The notes under the pieces were generated by a model. That model saw only the letters and a list, made by a program, of their open reading frames with translations, was not told the origin of the DNA and did no database searches. Positions 1-10,171 of a stretch of DNA of 64,000 nucleotides are shown in pieces. The stretch's first letter is position 1; every line of letters begins with the position of its first letter. A program made the translations under genes and the position numbers. The stretch covers positions 434,001-498,000 of the forward strand of contig NZ_SCOL01000001.1 of NCBI RefSeq assembly GCF_005503015.1, written 5' to 3'. Source of the DNA: Bacillus sp. E(2018) (GTDB lineage: Bacteria; Bacillota; Bacilli; Bacillales; Fictibacillaceae).

Positions 1-1
1 A

Positions 2-823
2 ACGATGCCCTTTTTAGGAGATCGCCGGGTCGTCGTTATCAAAAATGCAACGTTCTTAACAGCAGCCAAAGATAAATCAAAGATCGAACACGACTTCAAA
101 GTATTCGAACAGTACATACAAAATCCTGCAGAATATACGACGTTAGTTATCGTCGTTCCACATGAAAAATTGGATGAACGAAAGAAAATAGTAAAATTGG
201 TTAAAGCACAATCTGAAATGATACAGGTTTCAGAACTGAGTAACGATACTGCTGAAAAATGGCTTCAAAAAGAAGCTGCGAATTTAGAAATATCCATCGA
301 TGGAGAAGCGGTTCAACTGCTCCTTTCAAGACTGGGTACACGCATGTCAGTATTGGCAAAAGAAATGGAAAAAATGGCTCTCTATGTAGGTGAGAATGGG
401 GTAATTACGAAGGAAATCGTGGATTCTTTAGTAGCAAGAACTCTTGAAGATGATGTTTTTGCATTAGTAGATCATGTCGTGCATAAAAGAACGGAACAAG
501 CACTTAGAAGCTTTTATGATCTTATGAAACAAAATCAAGAGCCGATACAGATTCATGCTTTAATCACGAGACAATTTCGAATGATTAATGGCGTGAAAGA
601 ATTGCAAAAGAAGGGATACGGAGAAAAGCAAATCGCTTCTTCTCTAAAGTTGCATCCATACGCAGTAAAGCTTGCTGCAAAACATGCGAATCGATTTCAT
701 GAAGTTTTTCTTAGGAATTGTTTGAACGAATTTGCAGAAACAGATTATAAATTAAAAACTGGCCAGATGGACAAAACACTCTTACTAGAGTTAGAGATCG
801 TTAAACTCTCACAAGGCTCATAA
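2..823 (+). CDS. holA: DNA polymerase III delta subunit, 5'-truncated by window edge
   Basis: This is the C-terminal part of the clamp-loader delta subunit, which opens the beta sliding clamp and loads it on DNA. The frame is open to the window edge; the first ATG at 5 is probably internal, because delta subunits are near 340 residues and only about 273 are present. The visible part has the long alpha-helical middle and C-terminal regions, with a segment around residues 95-200 (LLSRLGTRMSVLAKEMEKM, then a DDVFALVDHV stretch) typical of delta. It is followed by its own terminator and by rpsT on the other strand, as in B. subtilis. Assignment rests on family resemblance and synteny. Confidence 0.93.
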   Translation, partial: TMPFLGDRRVVVIKNATFLTAAKDKSKIEHDFKVFEQYIQNPAEYTTLVIVVPHEKLDERKKIVKLVKAQSEMIQVSELSNDTAEKWLQKEAANLEISIDGEAVQLLLSRLGTRMSVLAKEMEKMALYVGENGVITKEIVDSLVARTLEDDVFALVDHVVHKRTEQALRSFYDLMKQNQEPIQIHALITRQFRMINGVKELQKKGYGEKQIASSLKLHPYAVKLAAKHANRFHEVFLRNCLNEFAETDYKLKTGQMDKTLLLELEIVKLSQGS

Positions 824-837
824 GTTTGTCTCAAGAC

Positions 838-868
838 CTCTTTTCACACGTTGAAAAGGGTTTTTTTT
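838..868 (+). terminator. Rho-independent terminator of holA
   Basis: A 9-bp stem, CTCTTTTCA (838-846) with TGAAAAGGG (852-860), has a 5-nt loop and is followed by eight T residues. Confidence 0.85.
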
Positions 869-937
869 ATGAATTTATAAATACTTTGTGTGTGAAGGGT
901 GAGAGTATAAAAAGCTGAATATTTGTCTAGTTATGAA

Positions 938-1021
938 GACTCGCCGAATTAAGCTCAAAACTCGCCGTATTAACGCCTGAATTTCTAGAATTAATACTAA
1001 AAAATCTTGAATTAAGGCTTT
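938..1021. repeat. Four tandem degenerate 21-bp repeats
   Basis: Four consecutive units start at 938, 959, 980 and 1001. Each carries an ATTAA core at 948, 969, 990 and 1011, so the period is exactly 21 bp. The first two units share ACTCGCCG-N-ATTAA and the last two are more diverged. The stretch lies in a gene-free interval (869-1200) bounded by terminators. Reading frames across it exist on both strands but lack a usable ribosome binding site. Confidence 0.75.
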
Positions 1022-1096
1022 GAGCACCCTGTGAGGTATAAGTGGCGCATGAATGAACTCCATAAATGAAACAGTTTCGATGTACAGACATACTAT

Positions 1097-1141
1097 AAGC
1101 CAGCTCATCTGCAAAAGATGAACTGGCTTTTAAGCTTTTTT
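1097..1141 (+). terminator. Terminator-like hairpin with no gene upstream
   Basis: A 14-position stem (1097-1110 with 1116-1129, one C-A mismatch) is followed by a T-rich tail on the + strand. holA already has its own terminator at 838-868, so this hairpin would end either readthrough or a transcript that begins between 869 and 1096. Confidence 0.6.
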
Positions 1142-1144
1142 GAG

Positions 1145-1178
1145 AAAATAAAAAAACGACCTATTGGTGTAAGGCCGT
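1145..1178 (-). terminator. Terminator of rpsT
   Basis: On the minus strand a stem formed by 1072-1178-side bases ACGGCCT (1172-1178) and AGGTCGT (1156-1162) is followed by a run of T (A-run 1145-1156 on the + strand). It sits just downstream of the rpsT stop. Confidence 0.75.
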
Positions 1179-1200
1179 TTTTCGGGTTTCATCCTTCAAT

Positions 1201-1467
1201 TTATGCGTTAACACCGTTTAAAGCCTTAGCAAGACGAGACTTTTGGCGAGAAGCTGCATTTTTGTGGATAAGTCCTTTGTTTGCTGCTTTGTCAATCTTC
1301 TTAGAAGCAGTAACAAAAGCTGCTTGAGCACCTTCTGCATTGTTTGAAGCTGCAAGTGCTTCAAAGTTTTTGATCGCAGTACGCATGCCAGACTTTAGTG
1401 AAGCGTTGTGTGCACGACGCTTTTCGTTAGTTTTTACACGTTTAATCGCTGATTTAATATTAGCCAA
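1201..1467 (-). CDS. rpsT: 30S ribosomal protein S20
   Basis: S20 is a small basic primary 16S rRNA-binding protein of the 30S subunit. The product is 88 residues, of normal length, beginning [18 protein letters not shown] and rich in Lys, Arg and Ala throughout. The start is a TTG at 1467, chosen because a strong GGAGGTGA ribosome binding site lies just upstream and because S20 proteins begin MANIKSA. Further upstream in-frame codons would add an unrelated N-terminus. It is transcribed alone, away from gpr, from a promoter at 1538-1566. Confidence 0.97.
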   Translation of the reverse strand: MANIKSAIKRVKTNEKRRAHNASLKSGMRTAIKNFEALAASNNAEGAQAAFVTASKKIDKAANKGLIHKNAASRQKSRLAKALNGVNA

Positions 1468-1537
1468 TCCATTCACCTCCCTAAATGAACCATGAGCAAC
1501 AAAATTACTTTCCGTTGCAAAAAATAGGACACAAAGT

Positions 1538-1566
1538 ATTCTATCAAAATCGCCCTCTAAATGCAA
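1538..1566 (-). promoter_or_regulatory. Sigma-A promoter of rpsT
   Basis: On the minus strand TTGCAT (1566-1561) and TAGAAT (1543-1538) are separated by exactly 17 bp. The pair lies about 70 bp upstream of the rpsT start. Confidence 0.7.
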
Positions 1567-1623
1567 TACAAGAATGAAAAGGAAGAGTTGCGGCAAAAAT
1601 AATACAAAGGAAGGTGGTAGATT

Positions 1624-2733
1624 ATGGGTAAGGATTTGGACCTGTCAGCCTATTCAGTACGAACAGACCTGGCGATAGAAGCGCACGATATGCTACTAAA
1701 AGAAGATGAAGCAGTAAATAAAAGCACGCTTGAAGGTGTTATTATACATGAAAAAGATAGAGATGGAATAAAGGTCGTTAGAGTAGAGATCGATGAAAAG
1801 GGAGCAGAGACTACCGGAAAAAAAGCGGGCATTTATGTCACTTTTGAGGTTCAAGGAATTCGTGAAAAAGATTCTAAACTTCAAGAGCGTGTACAAGAAG
1901 TTTTTGCCCATGATTTTAATCGTTTCTTAAAAGAACAAGGCATTAAGCAGGATGATACTTGTCTCGTTGTAGGGTTAGGTAATTGGAATGTTACGCCAGA
2001 TTCTCTTGGGCCATTGGTTGTTGAGAATTTGACCATTACAAAGCATCTATTTGAGTTAGCACCTGAAAATGTTGAAGAAGGTTTTCGTCCAGTTTGTGCG
2101 ATATCACCAGGAGTTATGGGCATTACAGGTATTGAGACGAGTGATATCATCGATGGCATCGTGAAAAAGGCGAATCCGGATTTTGTAATAGCGATCGATG
2201 CTTTAGCATCCCGTTCGATCGAAAGAGTGAACGCTACGATTCAAGTTTCTAATACAGGTATCCATCCGGGGTCGGGTGTTGGTAATAAGCGTAAAGAACT
2301 TAGCAAAGAAACGTTAGGGATTCCGGTTATCTCTATCGGAATTCCTACGGTAGTTGATGCGGCGACGATCACTAGTGATACGATTGATTTTATTTTAAAG
2401 CACTTTGGGCGTGAAATGACCGAGAAGGATAAACCCTCTAAATCACTTTTACCAGCGGGAATGACGTTCGGGGAAAAGAAAGTACTAACAGATGATGATC
2501 TCCCTGACGAGGGTCATCGAAAATCTTTCTTAGGAATTGTCGGTGTCTTAGAAGAAGATGAAAAGCTGCGATTGATCCGAGAAGTTCTCTCTCCGATCGG
2601 GCATAACTTAATGGTGACACCGAAAGAGGTAGATGTGTTTATTGAAGATATGGCAAATGTTTTGGCGAATGGTTTGAACACAGCTCTTCATGGGGGCATC
2701 GATCAAGGTAATACTTCTTCTTACACACATTAA
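1624..2733 (+). CDS. gpr: Germination protease GPR
   Basis: GPR is the spore protease that degrades small acid-soluble spore proteins during germination. The 369-residue product has the family's full length. The N-terminus ([17 protein letters not shown], residues 5-21) contains the propeptide and self-cleavage region, which in Bacillus GPR is removed to activate the zymogen. Later blocks include [16 protein letters not shown] and AIDALASRS, typical of this unusual aspartate-dependent protease. The ATG follows GGAAGGTGG. It is expected to be forespore-expressed under sigma-G, but I could not identify a convincing sigma-G promoter. In B. subtilis spoIIP follows; here it does not. Confidence 0.96.
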   Translation: MGKDLDLSAYSVRTDLAIEAHDMLLKEDEAVNKSTLEGVIIHEKDRDGIKVVRVEIDEKGAETTGKKAGIYVTFEVQGIREKDSKLQERVQEVFAHDFNRFLKEQGIKQDDTCLVVGLGNWNVTPDSLGPLVVENLTITKHLFELAPENVEEGFRPVCAISPGVMGITGIETSDIIDGIVKKANPDFVIAIDALASRSIERVNATIQVSNTGIHPGSGVGNKRKELSKETLGIPVISIGIPTVVDAATITSDTIDFILKHFGREMTEKDKPSKSLLPAGMTFGEKKVLTDDDLPDEGHRKSFLGIVGVLEEDEKLRLIREVLSPIGHNLMVTPKEVDVFIEDMANVLANGLNTALHGGIDQGNTSSYTH

Positions 2734-2801
2734 ATTGTAGTCATGTTTGGACAAGCTTGTGCATAAATTTAAAGCGTATATCCCCGTATGGAGGAATGAT
2801 C

Positions 2802-3146
2802 ATGGCAAAATTTATGTTAAAGTGTTTTGGATTAGTAACTATTCTTTTATTTGGGGTCTTATTTGGTATTGAAAAAGCACATTTTGAGATGGATGAACTA
2901 AAAGGTTCTTCACAAGAAAGTGTTGAATCAAGTTCCAGTCCTTCAGAAGAAGCGGAAAAGGACTCTGTTTCAATAACAAGTCATGATATAAAAACGAAAC
3001 AAGAAAAGTTAAGTGAAATAGATTCGTTCAATGTCTTTTCAGCACTTGGACAAAATCTCACATCTTGGATCTCTTCAGCTTTTGGTGTCATGATCTCTAT
3101 ATTTGGTGTTATTATTAGTGAGATGTTAGCTGTATTTTCACCTTAG
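2802..3146 (+). CDS. yqxA: YqxA-like protein (DUF3679-type)
   Basis: This is a 114-residue protein of unknown function. It has a hydrophobic N-terminal segment (residues 7-22), an acidic Ser/Glu-rich middle, and a second hydrophobic segment near the C-terminus (GVMISIFGVIISEMLAVFS). That suggests a small membrane-associated protein with an extracytoplasmic central region. The start at 2802 is preferred over upstream in-frame codons because GGAGG lies 7 nt before it. The position between gpr and lepA matches B. subtilis yqxA, whose other neighbour spoIIP is missing here. The name rests on position and general resemblance. Confidence 0.75.
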   Translation: MAKFMLKCFGLVTILLFGVLFGIEKAHFEMDELKGSSQESVESSSSPSEEAEKDSVSITSHDIKTKQEKLSEIDSFNVFSALGQNLTSWISSAFGVMISIFGVIISEMLAVFSP

Positions 3147-3178
3147 AACCATAAAGGATTCCTTTATTGGTTCTTTTT
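3146..3178 (+). terminator. Terminator after yqxA
   Basis: GAACCATAAAGG (3146-3157) pairs with CCTTTATTGGTTC (3161-3173), followed by a T run. The stem begins at the last base of the stop codon. Confidence 0.8.
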
Positions 3179-3272
3179 ATTTGAATGACTTTCAACCAAC
3201 ATCTGAAAAATTAATAAGCTGAAAATAAACAGAACGAAATTTAGTAAATAAGTTACTGCTAACTTAAAACAA

Positions 3273-3329
3273 CCGTTTCACCCTATTTTTGAGGTTGTGA
3301 TTGAAACGGATACTTTATATTGCTATAAT
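3273..3329 (+). promoter_or_regulatory. lepA promoter with extended -10 and an inverted repeat
   Basis: TTGAAA (3301-3306) and TATAAT (3324-3329) are 17 bp apart, and TG at 3321-3322 makes an extended -10. The -35 lies inside the right arm of an inverted repeat, CCGTTTCA (3273-3280) with TGAAACGG (3302-3309). Confidence 0.75.
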
Positions 3330-3372
3330 CAAAGCTAGTGACTTTTCCTAAAATTGTAGGAGTGAACGTATA

Positions 3373-5208
3373 ATGAATAGAGAAGAAAAATTAAAAAGAC
3401 AAGCTAAAATTAGGAATTTCTCCATAATTGCTCATATTGATCATGGAAAATCCACTTTAGCCGACAGAATTTTGGAAGAAACGAGTGCACTAACGCAGCG
3501 TGAGATGAAAGAGCAGCTGCTGGACTCGATGGATCTTGAACGTGAACGTGGAATAACGATTAAATTAAATGCTGTTCAGCTGCAATATAAAGCAAAAGAC
3601 GGTGAGATTTATACGTTCCACTTAATTGATACACCAGGACACGTAGACTTTACATACGAAGTGTCTAGAAGCTTAGCAGCCTGCGAGGGAGCATTGCTTA
3701 TCGTAGATGCTGCGCAAGGAATTGAAGCGCAGACGCTCGCGAACGTGTATCTGGCACTTGAGAACGACTTAGAGATACTACCGGTTATCAACAAGATCGA
3801 TCTTCCTAGTGCAGAGCCAGAACGAGTGCGTCAAGAGATTGAGGATGTTATCGGACTGGATGCATCAGAGGCTGTACTAGCTTCAGCAAAAGCTGGGATT
3901 GGTATTCAAGATATTCTTGAACAGATTGTAGCAAAAGTTCCAGCGCCACCAGGAGATCCAGAAGGACCGTTAAAGGCGCTTATCTTTGACTCTCTTTATG
4001 ACCCTTACCGAGGGGTCGTGACGTATATTCGAGTAGCAGAAGGAACGGTTAAAGTCGGCGATAAGATTAAGATGATGGCAACAGGTAAAGAGTTTGAAGT
4101 ACTTGAACTCGGAGTGTTTACTCCTAAAGCCGTACAAAAAGATTTCTTAACGGTTGGAGATGTAGGTTTCTTAACAGCTTCGATCAAAAATGTTGGAGAC
4201 ACACAAGTCGGTGATACGATCACGAGTGCGGTTAAAGGTGCAACTGAACCTTTACCTGGTTATAGAAAGATGAACCCGATGGTATACTGCGGATTATATC
4301 CAGTAGATACAGCGAAATATAACGATCTTCGTGAAGCTTTAGAACGACTAGTATTAAACGATTCTGCTCTTCAATACGAACCAGAAACCTCTCAAGCGCT
4401 TGGTTTTGGTTTCCGTTGTGGATTCTTAGGACTTCTTCACATGGAGATCATTCAAGAGCGTATCGAGCGAGAGTTTAACATCGACTTGATCGCGACAGCT
4501 CCGAGTGTTATCTACAACGTTACGATGACTGACGGAGAAAAGATTGTTGTTGATAACCCAGCAAACATGCCAGAAGCACAGAAGATTTCTGTAGTAGAAG
4601 AACCGTATGTAAAAGCATCCATCATGACACCGAACGATTATGTTGGTACGATTATGGAGATCTGTCAAAAGAAACGCGGTATTTTCATGACGATGGATTA
4701 TCTAGAAAACAACCGTGTAAATGTTCTTTATGAAATTCCTCTTTCTGAGATCGTTTACGATTTCTTTGATCAGTTGAAATCAAGTACGAAGGGATACGCA
4801 TCTCTTGACTACGAATTGATTGGTTATAAGCCATCTAAACTGGTTAAAATGGAAATATTACTGAACAATGAGAAGATCGACGCATTATCAGTAATCGTTC
4901 ATAAAGATTTTGCTTATGAGCGAGGAAAGGTTGTCGTAGAGAAGCTGAAAGAGCTTATTCCGCGTCAACAGTTTGAAGTGCCGATCCAAGCGGCAATCGG
5001 ACAGAAGATCGTGGCACGTTCAAACATTAAAGCATTACGTAAGAACGTTTTAGCTAAATGTTACGGTGGGGACATCTCACGTAAACGTAAGCTTTTAGAT
5101 AAGCAAAAAGAAGGTAAGAAACGTATGAAGACGATCGGTCGAGTAGACGTTCCTCAAGAAGCATTCATGGCCGTTCTTCGTATGGATGACACAAATAACA
5201 ATAAATAA
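3373..5208 (+). CDS. lepA: Elongation factor 4 (LepA)
   Basis: LepA is a ribosome-associated translational GTPase that back-translocates or remodels stalled ribosomes. The 611-residue product has the expected order: a G domain with AHIDHGKST (residues 20-28), DTPGH and NKID, then beta-barrel and EF-G-like domains, and the LepA-specific C-terminal domain ending in the basic [16 protein letters not shown] region. It is transcribed from the promoter at 3301-3329. hemW follows after 74 bp with no strong terminator visible, so the two may be cotranscribed. Confidence 0.98.
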   Translation: MNREEKLKRQAKIRNFSIIAHIDHGKSTLADRILEETSALTQREMKEQLLDSMDLERERGITIKLNAVQLQYKAKDGEIYTFHLIDTPGHVDFTYEVSRSLAACEGALLIVDAAQGIEAQTLANVYLALENDLEILPVINKIDLPSAEPERVRQEIEDVIGLDASEAVLASAKAGIGIQDILEQIVAKVPAPPGDPEGPLKALIFDSLYDPYRGVVTYIRVAEGTVKVGDKIKMMATGKEFEVLELGVFTPKAVQKDFLTVGDVGFLTASIKNVGDTQVGDTITSAVKGATEPLPGYRKMNPMVYCGLYPVDTAKYNDLREALERLVLNDSALQYEPETSQALGFGFRCGFLGLLHMEIIQERIEREFNIDLIATAPSVIYNVTMTDGEKIVVDNPANMPEAQKISVVEEPYVKASIMTPNDYVGTIMEICQKKRGIFMTMDYLENNRVNVLYEIPLSEIVYDFFDQLKSSTKGYASLDYELIGYKPSKLVKMEILLNNEKIDALSVIVHKDFAYERGKVVVEKLKELIPRQQFEVPIQAAIGQKIVARSNIKALRKNVLAKCYGGDISRKRKLLDKQKEGKKRMKTIGRVDVPQEAFMAVLRMDDTNNNK

Positions 5209-5282
5209 TAAGCAACTTAAGACCGCGAAGGCAACTCTCTAGCGGTCTTTCCTAATTTTTTAGATAAAAGGCGGTGAACATC

Positions 5283-6428
5283 TTGCTTAAAGCTGCATAT
5301 CTGCATATCCCGTTCTGTGTACAAATTTGTCACTATTGTGATTTTAATAAGATATTTATCCATCAGCAGCCGGTAGATGAGTATTTGCAATCTATGAAAA
5401 AAGAAATGATTCATACTACGGCGAGGTTTAAGGATTATGAGATGGAAACCATCTTCGTAGGTGGCGGTACACCTACCTCTTTAAGCGAACAGCAGCTGCA
5501 AACATTTTTGAGTGATGTGAACGAAGTACTAGGCAACAGATACTTAAAAGAGTTCACAGTTGAAGCGAACCCAGAGCAGACAACAAAAGAAAAGATCGCC
5601 GTCTTAAAAGCCAATGGAGTTAACCGGCTAAGCATTGGCGTTCAGGCCTTTCAAACTTCTTTGCTAAAGAAATTGGGCAGAACACATAACCAAGAAGATG
5701 TCTATTCGACGATTGCTGAGGCAAGAAAAGCAGGAATCGATAACATGTCGATTGATCTTATGTTCGGACTGCCAGGCCAAACGATGGATATGTTTAAAGA
5801 ATCAGTAGAAAAGGCTTTAGCATTAGAAGTTCCTCACATTTCGTCTTATTCTTTGCAGATTGAAAAGAAAACCGTGTTTTACAATTTGGCTCAAAAAGGT
5901 AAGCTGATTCTTCCAGAACAAGAGCTCGAGGCTGCCATGTATGAGTACTTGATTGAGGCGCTTGATAAAAAAGGATTCAAGCAATATGAGATCAGCAATT
6001 TTGCAATTCCGGGGTTTGAGAGCAAGCATAATCTCCAATACTGGAACAATAATGAATATTTTGGAATAGGTGCTGGTGCTCATAGTTACGTAGAGGGAAC
6101 ACGAAGAAGAAATGCGGGTCCACTAAAACAATATATGAACTTGGTAGACGAACATGGTTTTCCGTATATTGAAGAACATCAGGTTCCACTAGTTGAAAAG
6201 ATGGAAGAAGAAATGTTCATGGGGCTTCGTAAACAAGAAGGTGTTTCTGATAAAACGTTTATGAATCGTTATGGGAGATCCATGTTTGATATTTATAAAG
6301 AGCCCATTCAAAGACTTATTCAAAAAGGCTGGCTACAACAAAGGGGTGACACTCTTCTTTTAACGAAGGATGGAAGACCTCTAGGCAACGAAGTATTTCA
6401 AGAATTTATTGGTGTAGTTTTAGATTGA
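5283..6428 (+). CDS. hemW: HemW, radical SAM heme chaperone
   Basis: HemW-type proteins are radical SAM enzymes once annotated as oxygen-independent coproporphyrinogen III oxidase; family knowledge favours a heme-trafficking role. The radical SAM cluster is CVQICHYC (Cys12, 16, 19 from the chosen start), followed by Asp-Phe rather than the extra Cys of true HemN. GGGTPT and a C-terminal HemN-type domain are present. The TTG at 5283 is chosen because AAGGCGGTG lies 6-8 nt upstream; the GTG at 5274 is part of that site. It lies between lepA and hrcA as in B. subtilis. Confidence 0.92.
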   Translation: MLKAAYLHIPFCVQICHYCDFNKIFIHQQPVDEYLQSMKKEMIHTTARFKDYEMETIFVGGGTPTSLSEQQLQTFLSDVNEVLGNRYLKEFTVEANPEQTTKEKIAVLKANGVNRLSIGVQAFQTSLLKKLGRTHNQEDVYSTIAEARKAGIDNMSIDLMFGLPGQTMDMFKESVEKALALEVPHISSYSLQIEKKTVFYNLAQKGKLILPEQELEAAMYEYLIEALDKKGFKQYEISNFAIPGFESKHNLQYWNNNEYFGIGAGAHSYVEGTRRRNAGPLKQYMNLVDEHGFPYIEEHQVPLVEKMEEEMFMGLRKQEGVSDKTFMNRYGRSMFDIYKEPIQRLIQKGWLQQRGDTLLLTKDGRPLGNEVFQEFIGVVLD

Positions 6429-6460
6429 CAACGCAGAGTACCTTTTGGTAACTTATATTA
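6425..6460 (+). promoter_or_regulatory. Sigma-A promoter of the hrcA-dnaK operon
   Basis: A perfect TTGACA -35 (6425-6430) is followed at 18 bp by TAACTT (6449-6454) within an AT-rich segment. The exact -10 is uncertain. The CIRCE operator follows immediately. Confidence 0.6.
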
Positions 6461-6465
6461 TAGAT

Positions 6466-6492
6466 TTAGCACTCGCTCTTTTAGAGTGCTAA
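6466..6492 (+). promoter_or_regulatory. CIRCE operator (HrcA binding site)
   Basis: The inverted repeat is perfect: TTAGCACTC (6466-6474), a 9-nt spacer, GAGTGCTAA (6484-6492). This matches the CIRCE consensus bound by HrcA, and lies 17 bp before the hrcA start in the transcribed leader. It predicts autorepression of hrcA and heat induction of the operon. Confidence 0.97.
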
Positions 6493-6508
6493 CAAGTGGG
6501 GTGATTGT

Positions 6509-7534
6509 ATGTTAACGGAACGACAACTCTTTATTCTGCGTGTTTTAATAGATGACTATATTAAGCATGTTGAGCCTGTAGGTTCCCGTACGATCTCTAA
6601 ACGAGAGGACATTACCTACAGTCCCGCGACGATTCGAAACGAACTTGCGGACTTGGAGGATCTTGGCTTTCTAGAGAAAACCCATACATCATCTGGTAGA
6701 ATTCCATCTGAAAAAGGATATCGATTTTACGTAGACCACCTTCTTCCTTCTCTTTCTATGAAAGAAAGTGAGATTGGGCATTCAGAACTTTTATTTACAG
6801 AAAAGGTCCAGGAAGCAGAGGCGTTATTTGATCAATCAGCTAAGATCCTATCAGATCTGACAAACTACACATCTGTTGTGTTAGGACCTAACGCATTAGA
6901 TATGAAGTTGAAGCACATGCAGATCATTCCGATCTCTTCTCAAGTGGCAGTTGCAATCTTTGTGACGAATACGGGACATGTAGAGAACAGACAAATCGTG
7001 TTGCCTGATACGATAGAACCTTCAGAACTAGAAAAGCTCGTGAATATCTTAAACGAAAGACTTGCCGGTGTTCGTTTGATAGAATTGAACACACGTATAC
7101 AAAAAGAACTTTCGGCGGTGTTTAAAAAGCACCTTAAAGATTATCAGAACATGGGTGTTTTCTTAGATCAGCTTCTTCTTTGGAGCAAGAAGGAAAAGCT
7201 TTTTTATGGCGGGAAGACAAATATGCTTTCTCAGCCAGAATTTAGAGATTTAGATAAAGTTAGACCGCTTTTAGATTTTCTAGAAACACGTGACTTAATG
7301 GAAAAGCTCGTGTCATCCACAGAAAAAGGGCTTACCATAAGAATCGGGACAGAAAATGAACATGAAGCGATGAAGAACTGCAGTGTGATCAATGCCTCTT
7401 ATACGATGCATGGTAAACATATAGGAACGATCTCATTAATCGGTCCAACCAGAATGGAATATCAGAAAGTCATTTCATTACTTGATTCATTATCAAAAGA
7501 AATGACGAACCGATTAAACGATTTCTCAAACTAA
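6509..7534 (+). CDS. hrcA: Heat-inducible transcription repressor HrcA
   Basis: HrcA represses class I heat-shock operons by binding CIRCE; its folding depends on GroE, which links repression to chaperone load. The 341-residue product has an N-terminal winged-helix domain (residues 1-75, with SPATIRNELADLE as recognition helix region) and the C-terminal GAF-like domain ending KEMTNRLNDF. The ATG follows a GTGGGGTGA site. The CIRCE element 17 bp upstream shows autoregulation. It is first gene of hrcA-grpE-dnaK-dnaJ. Confidence 0.97.
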   Translation: MLTERQLFILRVLIDDYIKHVEPVGSRTISKREDITYSPATIRNELADLEDLGFLEKTHTSSGRIPSEKGYRFYVDHLLPSLSMKESEIGHSELLFTEKVQEAEALFDQSAKILSDLTNYTSVVLGPNALDMKLKHMQIIPISSQVAVAIFVTNTGHVENRQIVLPDTIEPSELEKLVNILNERLAGVRLIELNTRIQKELSAVFKKHLKDYQNMGVFLDQLLLWSKKEKLFYGGKTNMLSQPEFRDLDKVRPLLDFLETRDLMEKLVSSTEKGLTIRIGTENEHEAMKNCSVINASYTMHGKHIGTISLIGPTRMEYQKVISLLDSLSKEMTNRLNDFSN

Positions 7535-7559
7535 TGGATTATTTTAGGGAGGTGAAAGC

Positions 7560-8132
7560 ATGAACAAAGAGGACATCACTCAAGATCAAACACAAACTGA
7601 TGTGAATGATGAAGTAACAGAAACTGAAGAAGTAGTTGTTGAGGAAGTGGAATCTGCTACAGAAGAAACTCTCACTGAAGAGCAACAACGTATCTCAGAG
7701 CTAGAAGCAAAGCTTGAGGAAGCAAGCCAAAAGAATCTTCGCCTTCAAGCGGACTATGATAATTTCCGCCGTAGAACGAGAGAAGAACAGGCAGCGAGCC
7801 TTAAATATAAATCTCAAAGTCTTCTTGAACAGTTATTACCTGCACTTGATAACTTTGAGCGTGCTTTGAAGACTGAAGCTACAAACGAGCAGACCAAGAC
7901 CCTTATTCAAGGAATGGAAATGGTTTATCGTCAACTAGCAGATGCATTGAAACAAGAAGGCCTGACAGAGATTCCGTCAGTAGGTCAAACGTTTGACCCC
8001 AACCTGCATCAAGCAGTTATGCAAGTGGAGGATTCTGAAGCAGAGTCTAATACAGTTATTGAGGAACTGCAAAAAGGTTATATGTTAAAAGATCGAGTTA
8101 TTCGACCTGCAATGGTTAAAGTAAACGCGTAG
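7560..8132 (+). CDS. grpE: Nucleotide exchange factor GrpE
   Basis: GrpE releases ADP from DnaK and so resets the chaperone cycle. The 190-residue protein has an acidic, low-complexity N-terminus (residues 1-40), a long coiled coil (about 40-90, including [16 protein letters not shown]), and the C-terminal beta domain with [15 protein letters not shown] and [10 protein letters not shown] strong GGGAGGTGA site precedes the ATG. It lies 25 bp after hrcA in the CIRCE-controlled operon. Confidence 0.97.
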   Translation: MNKEDITQDQTQTDVNDEVTETEEVVVEEVESATEETLTEEQQRISELEAKLEEASQKNLRLQADYDNFRRRTREEQAASLKYKSQSLLEQLLPALDNFERALKTEATNEQTKTLIQGMEMVYRQLADALKQEGLTEIPSVGQTFDPNLHQAVMQVEDSEAESNTVIEELQKGYMLKDRVIRPAMVKVNA

Positions 8133-8148
8133 ATAAAACTACATATGA

Positions 8149-9999
<1,851 letters not shown>

Positions 10000-10012
10000 C
10001 ACTTAGCAGATA

Positions 10013-10050
10013 AAAGTCAAAGTCAGGTCATCTTGACTTTGACTTTTTTT
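10013..10050 (+). terminator. Strong terminator between dnaK and dnaJ
   Basis: A perfect 13-bp stem (10013-10025 with 10034-10046) built of repeated AAAGTC units is followed by a run of T. It divides the heat-shock operon after dnaK. Confidence 0.88.
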
Positions 10051-10110
10051 CTGAGTTGACGATGAGTTCATTAGGCTTAAGATCGTAACAAAACCTTTGC
10101 AGTTTTCGTC

Positions 10111-10139
10111 TTGAGTCAGGTGGTATTCAATGGTAAGAT
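10111..10139 (+). promoter_or_regulatory. Candidate sigma-A promoter for dnaJ
   Basis: TTGAGT (10111-10116) and TAAGAT (10134-10139) are separated by 17 bp, 33 bp upstream of the dnaJ ATG. A second possible pair, TTGACG (10056) and TAAGAT (10078), lies further upstream. Either would allow dnaJ and downstream genes to be expressed despite the terminator. Confidence 0.5.
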
Positions 10140-10171
10140 AACTTTTATGTGAGAATTCGGGAGTGTCCTAT

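Noticed and set aside
875..1114. Minus-strand 79-codon frame over the 21-bp repeats
   Set aside because: It has no ribosome binding site and its heptad-like repeats follow from the 21-bp DNA period; it is probably non-coding.
1597..1623. Sigma-G promoter of gpr
   Set aside because: AT-rich candidates exist upstream but none match both -35 and -10 consensus elements well enough.
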